Of a stretch of 64,000 nucleotides of DNA, positions 44,196-52,447 are shown one piece after another. The stretch comes from Streptacidiphilus jeojiense (lineage in GTDB: Bacteria; Actinomycetota; Actinomycetes; Streptomycetales; Streptomycetaceae): assembly GCF_000719095.1 (NCBI RefSeq), contig NZ_JOEH01000034.1, forward strand, positions 1-64,000, in the 5' to 3' direction. A program made the translations under genes and the position numbers. The number at the start of each line of letters is the position of its first letter. The first letter of the stretch is position 1. Under the pieces are notes generated by a model. It worked only from the letters and a program-made list of their open reading frames with translations, was not told the DNA's origin and did not search any database.

Positions 44196-45088
44196 CTGCG
44201 GCGACGCTCACGGCGTCCATCGACCCGCCCCCCGGCGAGCAGGCCTCCGCGCGCCGCCGCGGCCGGCCGCGCTTCGGCCGCGCCGCCGTGCTGGTGATCT
44301 TCGGGCTGTACTTCGCCGTCCCGATCCTGGCCTCCTTCCTGTTCACCGTCGACGACCCGGTGAAGGGCTTCAGCCTCAGCGCCTACAGCCAGATCTTCAG
44401 CGTCGCCGGCCTCTGGCCGGCCCTGCGGCTCTCGCTGGAGCTCGCGGTGGCCACCATCGCCGTGGTCTACCTGCTGCTGATCCCCGCGGTCGTCGCGGTA
44501 CGGCTCGGCGGGCCCCGGCTGCGCACCTTCGTCGAGCTGGTCTGCACCCTGCCGCTGGTCGTCCCCTCGATCGCGCTCACCGCAGGGATCACCAGCGTGC
44601 TCCGCTGGGGCAGCGACAACATGGTCCCCGGCCAGACCACCTTCATCCAGCAACTGCTGATCGACATCCAGAACCCCAGCTTCCCGGTGATCCTGCTGCT
44701 CGCCTACGTGGTGATGGCGCTGCCGCTGGCGTACCGCACCCTGGACGCCGGGATGCGGGCGCTGGACGTGCGCACGCTGCTGGAGGCGGCGCAGAACAAC
44801 GGGGCGGGGCGGACCCGCGCCATCGTCACGGTGATCCTGCCCAACCTCCGCGGCGCGCTGCTGAACACCGCGTTCCTCACCCTGGCGCTGGTGCTCGGGG
44901 AGTTCACCGTCTCCTCGATCCTCGGCTTCGTGCCCTTCGCCGTCTGGATCGTCAACGGCAACGCCGCCGGCCAGGGGCCGGTGACCGTCGCCGTCTCGAT
45001 CGTCAGCCTGGTGCTCACCTGGCTGCTGCTGCTCGTCCTGTCGGCCGGCGGCGGACGCCGCGGCGCCGCCGCCCCCGCGAACCAGTGA
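44183..45088 (+). CDS. ABC importer permease 2
   Basis: 301 aa, six membrane helices; EAA loop EAAQNNGAGRTRAIVTVILPNLRGAL. ATG 44183 with GGAGGAG 6 nt upstream, inside the end of permease 1. Forms the heterodimeric channel with permease 1. Confidence 0.92.
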   Translation: MAGMTAATLTASIDPPPGEQASARRRGRPRFGRAAVLVIFGLYFAVPILASFLFTVDDPVKGFSLSAYSQIFSVAGLWPALRLSLELAVATIAVVYLLLIPAVVAVRLGGPRLRTFVELVCTLPLVVPSIALTAGITSVLRWGSDNMVPGQTTFIQQLLIDIQNPSFPVILLLAYVVMALPLAYRTLDAGMRALDVRTLLEAAQNNGAGRTRAIVTVILPNLRGALLNTAFLTLALVLGEFTVSSILGFVPFAVWIVNGNAAGQGPVTVAVSIVSLVLTWLLLLVLSAGGGRRGAAAPANQ

Positions 45089-45152
45089 CCAGCGAACCCG
45101 TGACCCGCGAACCAGTGACCCCATGAAGACCACAAGCTCCAGGGAGCCCCAG

Positions 45153-46328
45153 ATGACCGAGACGGCCCCCACAGCCGACACCCCGTCCCTCACCGATCCG
45201 GTCCCACCGGCCGCCGCCGACAGCGGCGCCGGGGCCACCGTCGAGTTCCGCGGCCTGCGCCGCAGCTTCGGCGCGACCACCGCCCTGGACGGCCTGGACC
45301 TGACCGTCCGTCCCGGCGAACTGCTGGCCCTGCTGGGCCCGTCCGGCTGCGGCAAGACCACCGCGCTACGGATGGTGGCCGGCTTCGAGACCCCGGACTC
45401 GGGCGCGGTCCTGGTCGACGGCAGCGACATCACCGGCATACCGGCGCACCGCCGCGACGCCGGCATGGTGTTCCAGTCCTACAGCCTGTTCCCGCACCTC
45501 AACGCCCGCGACAACGTGGCCTTCGGCCTGAAGATGCGGCCGGCCCCTCACCCGACCACCACCCCTATTCGACGCGCTTCGCGCCGCCCTCTCGGCGGCG
45601 CCGAGCGCCGCAAGCGCGCGGACGAGCTGCTGGAGCTGATCGGCCTGCCCCAGTACGGCGACCGCTACCCGCACCAGCTCTCCGGCGGCCAGCAGCAGCG
45701 CATCGCGCTGGCGCGGGCCCTGGCCCTGCGCCCGCGGGTGCTGCTGCTCGACGAGCCGCTGTCGGCGCTGGACGCCAAGGTCCGGCTGACGCTGCGTGAG
45801 GAGATCCGCCGGCTCCAGCAGGAGCTCGGGATCACCACCCTCTTCGTCACCCACGACCAGGAGGAGGCGCTGTCGATGGCCGACCGGGTCGCGGTGATGC
45901 ACGCCGGACGGCTGGAGCAGTGCGCCACGCCGGCCGAGCTGTACGCCCGCCCGACCACCGCGTTCGTGGCCGAGTTCGTCGGCACCATGAACCGCATCCC
46001 CGGACGCGTCGGCGAGGACCCGGGCACCGTCGAGGTGCTGGGCCAGCGGCTGCCGGTGGACGGTGAGCGGACCGCCGCGCAGCAGGACGTCGAGGTGTTG
46101 GTGCGCCCGGAGAACGTGCTGCTCAGCGCCCAGGGAGGCAGCGGCGCGGTCATCACCGGCAGCACCTTCCTCGGTGCGGTCACCCGGCTCGGTGTCCAGC
46201 TCCCGGACGGACGGAGCATCAAGGTCGACCTGTCCACCCACGAGGCCGCCGCCCTGCCGGCCGGCAGCGGGGTCACCGTCTCGCTCCCCGAGCGCCCGGT
46301 CCTGGTGGACGCCCGCGCCACCGACTGA
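45153..46328 (+). CDS. ABC importer ATP-binding protein with 20-codon insertion
   Basis: 391 aa. Walker A GPSGCGKTT (62-70), Q-loop GMVFQSYSLFP, signature LSGGQQQR (177-184), Walker B LLLDEPLSALD, H-loop FVTHD, and a C-terminal TOBE-like domain. Codons 130-149 (45540-45599) are an insertion absent from relatives, between KMR and AERRKRA. It has several T/A third positions and short palindromes, unlike the rest of the gene. Start at ATG 45153 with AGGGAG; ATG 45123 has no ribosome site. Confidence 0.92.
   Translation: MTETAPTADTPSLTDPVPPAAADSGAGATVEFRGLRRSFGATTALDGLDLTVRPGELLALLGPSGCGKTTALRMVAGFETPDSGAVLVDGSDITGIPAHRRDAGMVFQSYSLFPHLNARDNVAFGLKMRPAPHPTTTPIRRASRRPLGGAERRKRADELLELIGLPQYGDRYPHQLSGGQQQRIALARALALRPRVLLLDEPLSALDAKVRLTLREEIRRLQQELGITTLFVTHDQEEALSMADRVAVMHAGRLEQCATPAELYARPTTAFVAEFVGTMNRIPGRVGEDPGTVEVLGQRLPVDGERTAAQQDVEVLVRPENVLLSAQGGSGAVITGSTFLGAVTRLGVQLPDGRSIKVDLSTHEAAALPAGSGVTVSLPERPVLVDARATD
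45540..45599. repeat. in-frame palindromic insert in the ATPase gene
   Basis: 60 bp with hairpins CGCG-CTT-CGCG and GCCGCC-CTCTC-GGCGGC. Six of 20 codons end in A or T, against almost none in neighbouring codons. Looks like a mobile short repeat tolerated in the helical domain of the ATPase. Confidence 0.55.
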
Positions 46329-46425
46329 CCCCGGCCGACCGGCCCGACCGGCCCACTGCGGAGCTCCCCCGGGGCCCCGCAGCATCAGCCTGCCCGCATT
46401 CCACCCCCTGCAGAGAGCAGCTCAC

Positions 46426-47136
46426 GTGCCGCCGATCCAAGCCACCGACCAGCTCCAGGCCGTCCTCTTCGACATGGACGGCACCCTGGTCGACACCGAG
46501 AAGCTCTGGCTGGAGGCGGTGAGGAGGCAGGCGGAACAACTGGGCCTGGCCCTGGACGAGCGGGACCAACCGCACATCCTCGGCCGCGCGGTCGAGGACA
46601 CCGCCGAGCACCTGCACCGCCGGCTGCTCGCCGAGGACGCCGCCCGGCCGCTCCCGCTGGACCGGCTCGCCGACGCGCTGGAGGAGCGGTTCGCGGTGCT
46701 GGTCGCCGCCGAGGTGGTCCCGATGCCGGGCGCCCTGGCGCTGCTGGACGCGCTGGTGGCCTCCGGGGTAACCACCGCCCTGGTCTCCGCCTCGCCGCGG
46801 CATGTCGTCGACGTGGTGCTGGACTCACTGGGCCGGCACCGCTTCGCGGTCTCCTTCGCCGCCGGGGAGACCCCGCGCACCAAGCCCGCCCCCGACCCCT
46901 ACCTGGCCGCCGCGGCCGCGCTGGGCGTGGCGCCCGCCCACTGCGTGGCGGTCGAGGACACCCCCACCGGCATCGCCTCGGCCGAGGCGGCCGGCTGCGC
47001 CGTCCTCGCCGTACCCTCGACCGCCCCGGTCGAGCAGGCACCGGGCCGCCTGGTGGTGGGTAGCCTGCTGGAAGTAGATCTTGCCCTGCTGCGTGCCCTG
47101 GTCAGCGCGGGGGAAGAGCGACCCGGTCGACCGTGA
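46426..47136 (+). CDS. HAD-superfamily hydrolase (phosphatase/phosphoglucomutase-like)
   Basis: 236 aa, HAD subclass IA: motif I LFDMDGTLVDTE (nucleophile D16, D18), motif II VSASPRH, motif III lysine (KPAPDPYLAAA), motif IV VEDTPTGIASAEAAG. It follows the importer operon and may dephosphorylate the imported compound. Resembles beta-phosphoglucomutase and sugar phosphatases more than phosphonoacetaldehyde hydrolase, whose Lys-Schiff motif is not obvious. GTG start. Confidence 0.88.
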   Translation: MPPIQATDQLQAVLFDMDGTLVDTEKLWLEAVRRQAEQLGLALDERDQPHILGRAVEDTAEHLHRRLLAEDAARPLPLDRLADALEERFAVLVAAEVVPMPGALALLDALVASGVTTALVSASPRHVVDVVLDSLGRHRFAVSFAAGETPRTKPAPDPYLAAAAALGVAPAHCVAVEDTPTGIASAEAAGCAVLAVPSTAPVEQAPGRLVVGSLLEVDLALLRALVSAGEERPGRP

Positions 47137-47150
47137 GGATCCCGCCACCC

Positions 47151-47474
47151 ATGCCCTACCTGCTGCTCGCCCTCGCCATCGGCAGTGAGATCTGCGCGAC
47201 GGTCTCGCTGAAGTACTCGGAGGGCTTCAGCCGGCTGCTGCCCAGCCTGGTGGTGGTGGTCGGCTACGGCCTCTCGTTCGTGTTCCTGGCCCAGGCGTTG
47301 AAGCACATACCGGTGAGCACCGCCTATGCGATCTGGTCCGGAGCCGGCACCGCGGTGGTCGCTGCGGTCGGCTTCGCCTTCCTCGGCGAGGGAGTCAACG
47401 CCCTCAAGCTGGCCGGGATCGGCCTGATCATCGCCGGGGTGGTGGCGCTCAACCTGGGCGGGGCGTCGCACTGA
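47151..47474 (+). CDS. SMR (EmrE-type) multidrug efflux protein
   Basis: 107 aa, four helices. The essential Glu is E13 (AIGSEICAT), followed by SLKYSEGFSRLLPS, AYAIWSGAGTAVVA and GIGLIIAGVVALNL, a close match to EmrE. A proton-coupled exporter of cations such as quaternary ammonium compounds. ATG 47151 matches family length; GTG 47133 overlaps the HAD stop and is an alternative. Confidence 0.93.
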   Translation: MPYLLLALAIGSEICATVSLKYSEGFSRLLPSLVVVVGYGLSFVFLAQALKHIPVSTAYAIWSGAGTAVVAAVGFAFLGEGVNALKLAGIGLIIAGVVALNLGGASH

Positions 47475-47513
47475 CGTTCCATCAGCACCGGGGCGCCATG
47501 GCACTATCGACGC

Positions 47514-48689
47514 GTGACCGAGCAGACGGCCGAACTCGAGGACGCCGACCACCCGGAAGCGGCGGCGCAGGTCGCCGAGAAGCGCGTCACCAACGCCGAG
47601 CTCTTCTTCGACCTGGTCTTCGCCCTGTGCGTCACCCAGGTCTCGGCGCTGCTGCACGCCCACCACGGCTGGGCCGGCGTCGGCCACGCGCTGATCGTCT
47701 TCGTCCCGGTCTACTGGGCCTGGGTCGGCACCAGCGTCCAGGCCAGCACCCATGACATCGACAACCCGGTGGACCGGCTCACCATCTTCGCGGTCGGCCT
47801 CTGCGGCCTGTTCATGGCGCTCTCGGTGCCCCACGCCTACGGCTCCCGCGGGCTGCTGTTCGGCTGCTCCTACCTGGCCGCGCGGCTGGTGCTGGCCGGC
47901 CGGGTGGCCGCCATCGGCGGCCAGCTGGTCAGCCCGTTCGGCATGGGCGCCCTGGTCACCGGGCCGATGATGGTGATCGGCGGCGCCCTGCACGGGGGCG
48001 CGAGGACCGTCCTGTGGGCGGTGGCGGCCGCGCTGGACCTGGCCACGCCGGTGCTGGCCCGGAGACGGCTGCTGGGGGTTCAGGTCCACCCGGCCCATCT
48101 GCCCGAGCGGTTCACCCTGTTCCTGCTGCTCGCGCTCGGCGAGACGGTCATCTCCGTCGGCGCCCCGCTGGCCGCCGCGGCCCACCTCACCGCCGCCGAA
48201 CTGGTCGCCGTGGCCGTCTCGTTCGTGCTCATCGGCGGACTGTGGTGGGTCTACTTCGCCTACGCCGCCGACGCCATGCGGCACGCCGTGACCGTCGCCG
48301 CGGTCCGGGTCGACATCGTCCGGCAGGTGCTGTCGTACGCCCATCTCAGCCTGATAGCCGGGATCATCGCGGTCGCCGTCGGCCTCACCGAGTCGGTGGC
48401 CCACCCCGGCCTGCGGCTCGGCACCGGCAGCGGCTCGCTGCTGGTCGGCGGCTGCGCGCTCTACCTCGCCACCTTCGGCTACACCCGCTGGCGGATGTTC
48501 CGGCGGCTCTCGACGACCCGTCTGATCGCCGCCGGGGTCTGCCTGCTGCTGCTCCCCGCCGGGGTCTGCCTGCTGCTGCTCCCCGCCGTGCCCCTGCTGC
48601 CCGCGCTGGCCACCCTCGGCCTGCTCGCCGCGCTGGTCGTCGGCCTGAACGTCTGGGAGCAGCAGATCCGGATCACCCGGTCCGAATGA
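47514..48689 (+). CDS. LtrA family membrane protein
   Basis: 391 aa with about ten membrane helices; family signature NAELFFDLVFALCVTQVS near the N-terminus and LPERFTLFLLLALGETVISVG mid-protein. Function unknown (named for a Listeria low-temperature gene). A perfect 27-bp tandem repeat (48531-48584) duplicates AGVCLLLLP in one helix. GTG start with CACTAT 6 nt upstream (leaderless-like). Confidence 0.9.
   Translation: MTEQTAELEDADHPEAAAQVAEKRVTNAELFFDLVFALCVTQVSALLHAHHGWAGVGHALIVFVPVYWAWVGTSVQASTHDIDNPVDRLTIFAVGLCGLFMALSVPHAYGSRGLLFGCSYLAARLVLAGRVAAIGGQLVSPFGMGALVTGPMMVIGGALHGGARTVLWAVAAALDLATPVLARRRLLGVQVHPAHLPERFTLFLLLALGETVISVGAPLAAAAHLTAAELVAVAVSFVLIGGLWWVYFAYAADAMRHAVTVAAVRVDIVRQVLSYAHLSLIAGIIAVAVGLTESVAHPGLRLGTGSGSLLVGGCALYLATFGYTRWRMFRRLSTTRLIAAGVCLLLLPAGVCLLLLPAVPLLPALATLGLLAALVVGLNVWEQQIRITRSE
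48531..48584 (+). repeat. 27-bp perfect tandem repeat in LtrA gene
   Basis: Two identical 27-bp units (GCCGGGGTCTGCCTGCTGCT plus GCTCCCC), in frame, lengthening a membrane helix by nine residues. Probably slippage-prone. Confidence 0.9.
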
Positions 48690-48693
48690 TGAA

Positions 48694-48736
48694 ATTCATG
48701 CAGTCGCTCATTGATCGACTGTAGACATTCATGCAG
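48694..48736. promoter_or_regulatory. candidate operator before MFS-lyase operon
   Basis: 48701-48721 is a palindrome CAGTCGcTCA-T-TGAtCGACTG with one mismatched pair. A direct repeat ATTCATGCAG occurs at 48694-48703 and 48727-48736. A TAGACA (48722-48727) abuts it as a possible -35, with TATCAC (48747-48752) 19 nt on. Confidence 0.6.
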
Positions 48737-48779
48737 GATGAGGGGCTATCACGCACGGCCACCACCAGGAGGCACGTAC

Positions 48780-50135
48780 ATGGCCGCCGGCCCCACCGCC
48801 CCTCCCGAAGGCACCGCAGCGGACCGGGAACCGCTGCGCGCCTTCCACCTGCGGATCACCGCCACCACCTTCGGCGCCAACTTCTCCGACGGATACGCCC
48901 TCGGCATCATCGGCGCGGCGCTGCCCACGCTCACCACCACCATGCGGCTGTCCGGGGTGTGGCAGGGCCTGCTCGGCTCCTCCGCCCTGATCGGGCTGTT
49001 CTTCGGCAGCATCGTGCTGGGCCGGGTCGGCGATCTGATCGGCCGCCAGAAGCTGTACCTCTACAACTTCATCCTGATCACCGTCGCCTCCGCGCTGCAG
49101 CTGTGGAGCCACGACCCCGCGGTGCTGTTCGCGCTGCGGCTGCTGATCGGCTTCGGGCTGGGCGCCGACTACGCCGTCGGCCCCACCCTGCTCTCCGAGT
49201 TCGCCCCGCGCCGGCTGCGCGGGGTACTGCTCGGCTCGCTCACCGTGCTGTGGACGGTCGGCTACGTCACCGCCAACATCCTCGGCACCTACCTCTCCGA
49301 GGGCGACAGCTCGGCCCACTGGCTGCTGGCCAGCGCGGCGCTACCCGCGCTGTTGGTGCTGCTGATCCGGATCGGCACCCCGGAGTCGCCGAGCTGGCTG
49401 GTCAGCCGGGGCCGGGTGGCCGAGGCGCAGGCCATCAGCCGGCGCTACCTCAAGACCGAGCTCGACGTCGACGCCGCCGCCATCGCCGCACAGACCCTGC
49501 CGCACGAGGCCGCCCCACCGGTCCACGGCTACGGACAGCTGTTCGCGCCGGGGCAGGCCCGGAACACCTGGTTCGGCGTCGCCTTCTACAGCGCCCTGGT
49601 GCTGCCGTACTTCGCCATCTACACCTTCGTGCCGACGATCCTGTCCGGCCTCCAGGTCTCCGACCCCGATCTGCAGAACCTGCTGCTCAACCTGTTCCTG
49701 CTGCTCGGCGGCGTGGTCGGGCTGTGGTTCGTGCAGAAGATGGGCCGGCGCAGCTTCACCATCGGCTCCTTCGCGGTGCTCACCGCCTCGCTGCTGGCAC
49801 TGGCCGCGCTCAGCGACGCCTCGGCGGTGCTGCTGATGATCCCGTTCCTGCTCTACACCTTCGTGATGTCGGGCGCCTCCAACATCACCCAGGTCTATCC
49901 GCCCGAGCTGTTCCCGACCGCCCTGCGGGCCTCCGGCGTCGGATTCCTGAACGGCACCAGCAGGGTGGCCTCGGCAGTCGGTACCTTCGTGCTGCCGGTG
50001 AGCCTCAGCGCCCTCGGTGTGGGCTGGTCCATGGTGTGGCTCGCCGGCGTGCTCGCGCTCGGCCTGTTCGCGAGCCTCGCCTGGGCCCCCGAGACCAAGC
50101 ACGCATCCACCCAGGAAGGCATCCACCACCCTTGA
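48780..50135 (+). CDS. MFS transporter (sugar/aromatic-acid type)
   Basis: 451 aa, twelve helices. MFS motif A GRVGDLIGRQKLYLYN after helix 2, LIGFGLGADYAVGPTLLSEFAPRRLRG, a PESPSWLVSRGR loop, and QVYPPELFPTALRASGVGF before helix 10-11. AGGAGG precedes the ATG. The stop overlaps the start of the lyase gene, so transporter and enzyme likely act on one compound. Confidence 0.9.
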   Translation: MAAGPTAPPEGTAADREPLRAFHLRITATTFGANFSDGYALGIIGAALPTLTTTMRLSGVWQGLLGSSALIGLFFGSIVLGRVGDLIGRQKLYLYNFILITVASALQLWSHDPAVLFALRLLIGFGLGADYAVGPTLLSEFAPRRLRGVLLGSLTVLWTVGYVTANILGTYLSEGDSSAHWLLASAALPALLVLLIRIGTPESPSWLVSRGRVAEAQAISRRYLKTELDVDAAAIAAQTLPHEAAPPVHGYGQLFAPGQARNTWFGVAFYSALVLPYFAIYTFVPTILSGLQVSDPDLQNLLLNLFLLLGGVVGLWFVQKMGRRSFTIGSFAVLTASLLALAALSDASAVLLMIPFLLYTFVMSGASNITQVYPPELFPTALRASGVGFLNGTSRVASAVGTFVLPVSLSALGVGWSMVWLAGVLALGLFASLAWAPETKHASTQEGIHHP

Positions 50136-51589
50136 ACGCCCCGATACTCACCCTCGACGGCGCCTCGCTCACCTCCGCCGAGATCGTGGCCCTGGCCCGG
50201 CGGACCGCCCGGGCCAGGATCGACCCCGCCGCCCGTGACCGCATGCTCCAGGCCCGCCGGACGGCCGAGGAGGTGGTCACCCGCCGCCGCGTCTACGGGT
50301 ACACCACCGGGGTCGGCGCCAACCGCACCACCGACATCAGCGAGGCCGCCGCCGACGAGCAGGGCATGCGGCTGCTGCGCAGCCACAGCGGCGCCATCGG
50401 CCCGCTGGTCCCGGTCGAGCAGACCCGGGCGATGCTGGCGGTCCGGCTGAACCAGCTGCTGCGGGCCGGTTCGGCGATCAGCGCCGACGTGGTGGACCGG
50501 ATCGCCGAGGCCCTCGGCAGCGGCCACGTCCCCGAGGTGCACACCTACGGCTCGATCGGCACCGGGGACCTGACCGCGCTGGGCGAACTCGGCCTGGCCC
50601 TGGCCGGGGAGCACCCCTGGCGCAAGGGCGAGGGCAGCGGCCCCGCCCCCGAACCGCTGGCCCTGGACCTCTGGGACGCGCTGCCGCTGATGTCCAGCAG
50701 CGCCCTGACCATCGGTCAGGCGGCGCTGGCGCACCACGACCTGAACGCCCTGCTGGACGCCGTCCCACTGATCGCGGCGCTCTCCCTCACCGTGGTCCAC
50801 GGCTCCACCGAGCCCTACTCCTCGGTGGTGCACGCGCTGCGCCCGCACGCCGGCGCGACCCGGCTGTCCGCCCGGATGCGGGACCTGCTCGACCCGCTCC
50901 CCTGGGAACCGCCGCTGGTGCAGGACCCGTACGGCTTCCGCTGCCTGCCGCAGGTGCACGGCGCGGCCCTGGACGCCGCCGACGCGCTGGAGTCCGTCCT
51001 CGCCATCGAGATCAACGCCGCCTCGGAGAACCCCCTGCTCTCCCTGGAGCCCGCCGACTACCACCACCACGGCGGCTTCCACCAGGCCTCGTTGGCGCTG
51101 GCCGGGGACCAGCTCCGGCTGGCCGTGCTGGGGACGGCCCAGCTGTCCACGGCCAGGGTCGGGGTGCTGGTCTCGCCGGTCTTCACCGGCCTGCCGGCCT
51201 TCCTGGCCCAGGACGAGGACGGCAGCAGCGGCGTCATGATCACCGAGTACGCCGCCCAGTCGGCCCTGGCCGACCTGCGCACCCTGGCCCAGCCGGTGAC
51301 CCTGGGCCACGCCGTGCTGTCGCGCGGCGTCGAGGAGCACGCCAGCTTCGCGGCCGGCGGCGCCCGGCACCTGCTGGACAGCGTCGCCCTGTTCCGACTG
51401 GTCCTCGCCTGCGAACTGGTCGCCGCCGTCCGGGCGCTGCGGATGAACGGGGTGATCCTGGACCCGGCGACGGAGCTGGGCCGCTTCCAGCGCGACGCCG
51501 GCGCCGTCCTCGACCCCGGGACCGCCGACCGGGACCTGACCCCGGACGTCGAGGCGGCAGCCGCGCTGTTGGCCCGGCCCTTGCTGTGA
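50132..51589 (+). CDS. aromatic amino acid ammonia-lyase (HAL/PAL)-like protein with altered MIO motif
   Basis: 485 aa. TTG start overlapping the MFS stop (TTGA), AGGAAGG 12-13 nt upstream. The family fold is clear: RRRVYGYTTGVGANRTTD (catalytic Tyr region, 55-60), VQDPYGFRCLPQVHGA, NAASENPLLS, and EYAAQSALADLRTLA. The canonical GSVGASGDL loop reads GSIGTGDL (140-147), one residue shorter with Thr for the MIO serine, so autocatalytic MIO formation is doubtful. It may be an inactive or binding homologue, or use another chemistry. The substrate is unknown. Confidence 0.85.
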   Translation: MNAPILTLDGASLTSAEIVALARRTARARIDPAARDRMLQARRTAEEVVTRRRVYGYTTGVGANRTTDISEAAADEQGMRLLRSHSGAIGPLVPVEQTRAMLAVRLNQLLRAGSAISADVVDRIAEALGSGHVPEVHTYGSIGTGDLTALGELGLALAGEHPWRKGEGSGPAPEPLALDLWDALPLMSSSALTIGQAALAHHDLNALLDAVPLIAALSLTVVHGSTEPYSSVVHALRPHAGATRLSARMRDLLDPLPWEPPLVQDPYGFRCLPQVHGAALDAADALESVLAIEINAASENPLLSLEPADYHHHGGFHQASLALAGDQLRLAVLGTAQLSTARVGVLVSPVFTGLPAFLAQDEDGSSGVMITEYAAQSALADLRTLAQPVTLGHAVLSRGVEEHASFAAGGARHLLDSVALFRLVLACELVAAVRALRMNGVILDPATELGRFQRDAGAVLDPGTADRDLTPDVEAAAALLARPLL

Positions 51590-51699
51590 AGGCTTGCAGG
51601 CGAACGGAGTTGGGGCGGAGGACCCCGGAGGAGCGATGATGGGGGAAGGCCGTCACCGAGCAGGTGCGACCCGTTACGCAGAAGAAGTAGGGATATGCC

Positions 51700-51897
51700 G
51701 TGGGAACGACCGGGACGATTCTGGTGGTGCTCGGCGCCTGGTTCGTCGGCTCTCTTTTCCTGGGGCTGCTGGTAGGCCGCATGCTGCGTTTCGGCCGCCT
51801 GCGCCCGGGCCCCCGCGCGGACGACGCGCCGCCTCCCCCCGCCCCCGACCCTGCCCGGACCGAGCCTCAGCCCCCGCCGCGGGACGCCCGCCCGTAG
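51700..51897 (+). CDS. small single-pass membrane protein (65 aa)
   Basis: GTG start with AGGGA about 8 nt upstream. One membrane helix (6-28: TILVVLGAWFVGSLFLGLLVGRM) and a Pro/Asp-rich cytoplasmic tail. No known family; resembles small unannotated streptomycete membrane proteins. 102 bp downstream of the lyase, same strand. Confidence 0.55.
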   Translation: MGTTGTILVVLGAWFVGSLFLGLLVGRMLRFGRLRPGPRADDAPPPPAPDPARTEPQPPPRDARP

Positions 51898-51993
51898 CGG
51901 TCCGCCGGGGCCGTTCGGCACCGTTCGGCACCTTCGGACGAACCTTTTGCTGAAGGGTGGTGAATTCCCGGGCGTCCAGGGGATGATGGCTGC

Positions 51994-52353
51994 ATGACCG
52001 CCACGCGTCGTGCCGTCGAGCAGCTAGCGACCTGGCCCGACCTCAGCACCGCACCGGCCAGTTGCGGCACCGGATCAGCGATCTTCGCGGACGGCCGCGA
52101 GATCGTGCACCTGCACACCGAGCGGGATGCCGACGTGCTGCTCACCCGCCCGGTGATCGAGCGCATCCACGACGAGCTGGAGCGCTCCACCGCCTTCCGG
52201 CTGCATCCGGGTTCGGCCTGGGCCACCGTGCACCTCGACTGCGACGCCGACGGGGACCTGCTGGTCTCCCTGGTGAGCCTGTGCCTCAAGGCCGACTGCG
52301 GCCCCAGCGAGCCCTGCAACATGGGCCGCATCGAGATCATCCACGCCGCCTGA
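51994..52353 (+). CDS. DUF5519 (luciferase-domain) family protein
   Basis: 119 aa. Matches the small actinobacterial 'luciferase domain' family by the openings VEQLATWPDL and SCGTGSAIFADGREIVHLHTE, and GSAWATVHLDCDADGDLL. Despite the name, no light reaction is implied and the function is unknown. Cys-rich C-terminus (CLKADCGPSEPC). GATGAT 6 nt before the ATG suggests a leaderless start. Confidence 0.75.
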   Translation: MTATRRAVEQLATWPDLSTAPASCGTGSAIFADGREIVHLHTERDADVLLTRPVIERIHDELERSTAFRLHPGSAWATVHLDCDADGDLLVSLVSLCLKADCGPSEPCNMGRIEIIHAA

Positions 52354-52366
52354 GTCCTTTGTCTCC

Positions 52367-52438
52367 AGGGGCGCGGGGAACTGCGCTGCCAACCATGCAC
52401 CTTCGTAGGGCGTTGGCCGCGCAGTTCCCCGCGCCCCT
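52367..52438. repeat. nested GC-rich palindrome, copy 2 (convergent gap)
   Basis: Arms AGGGGCGCGGGGAACTGCGC (52367-52386) and GCGCAGTTCCCCGCGCCCCT (52419-52438). The inner CAACTG palindrome of the other copies is missing. Between convergent genes. Confidence 0.9.
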
Positions 52439-52447
52439 CAAGAGTGG

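Noticed and set aside
45540..45599. frameshift or pseudogene in the ABC ATPase
   Set aside because: The extra segment is exactly 60 bp and in frame; all ATPase motifs follow intact.
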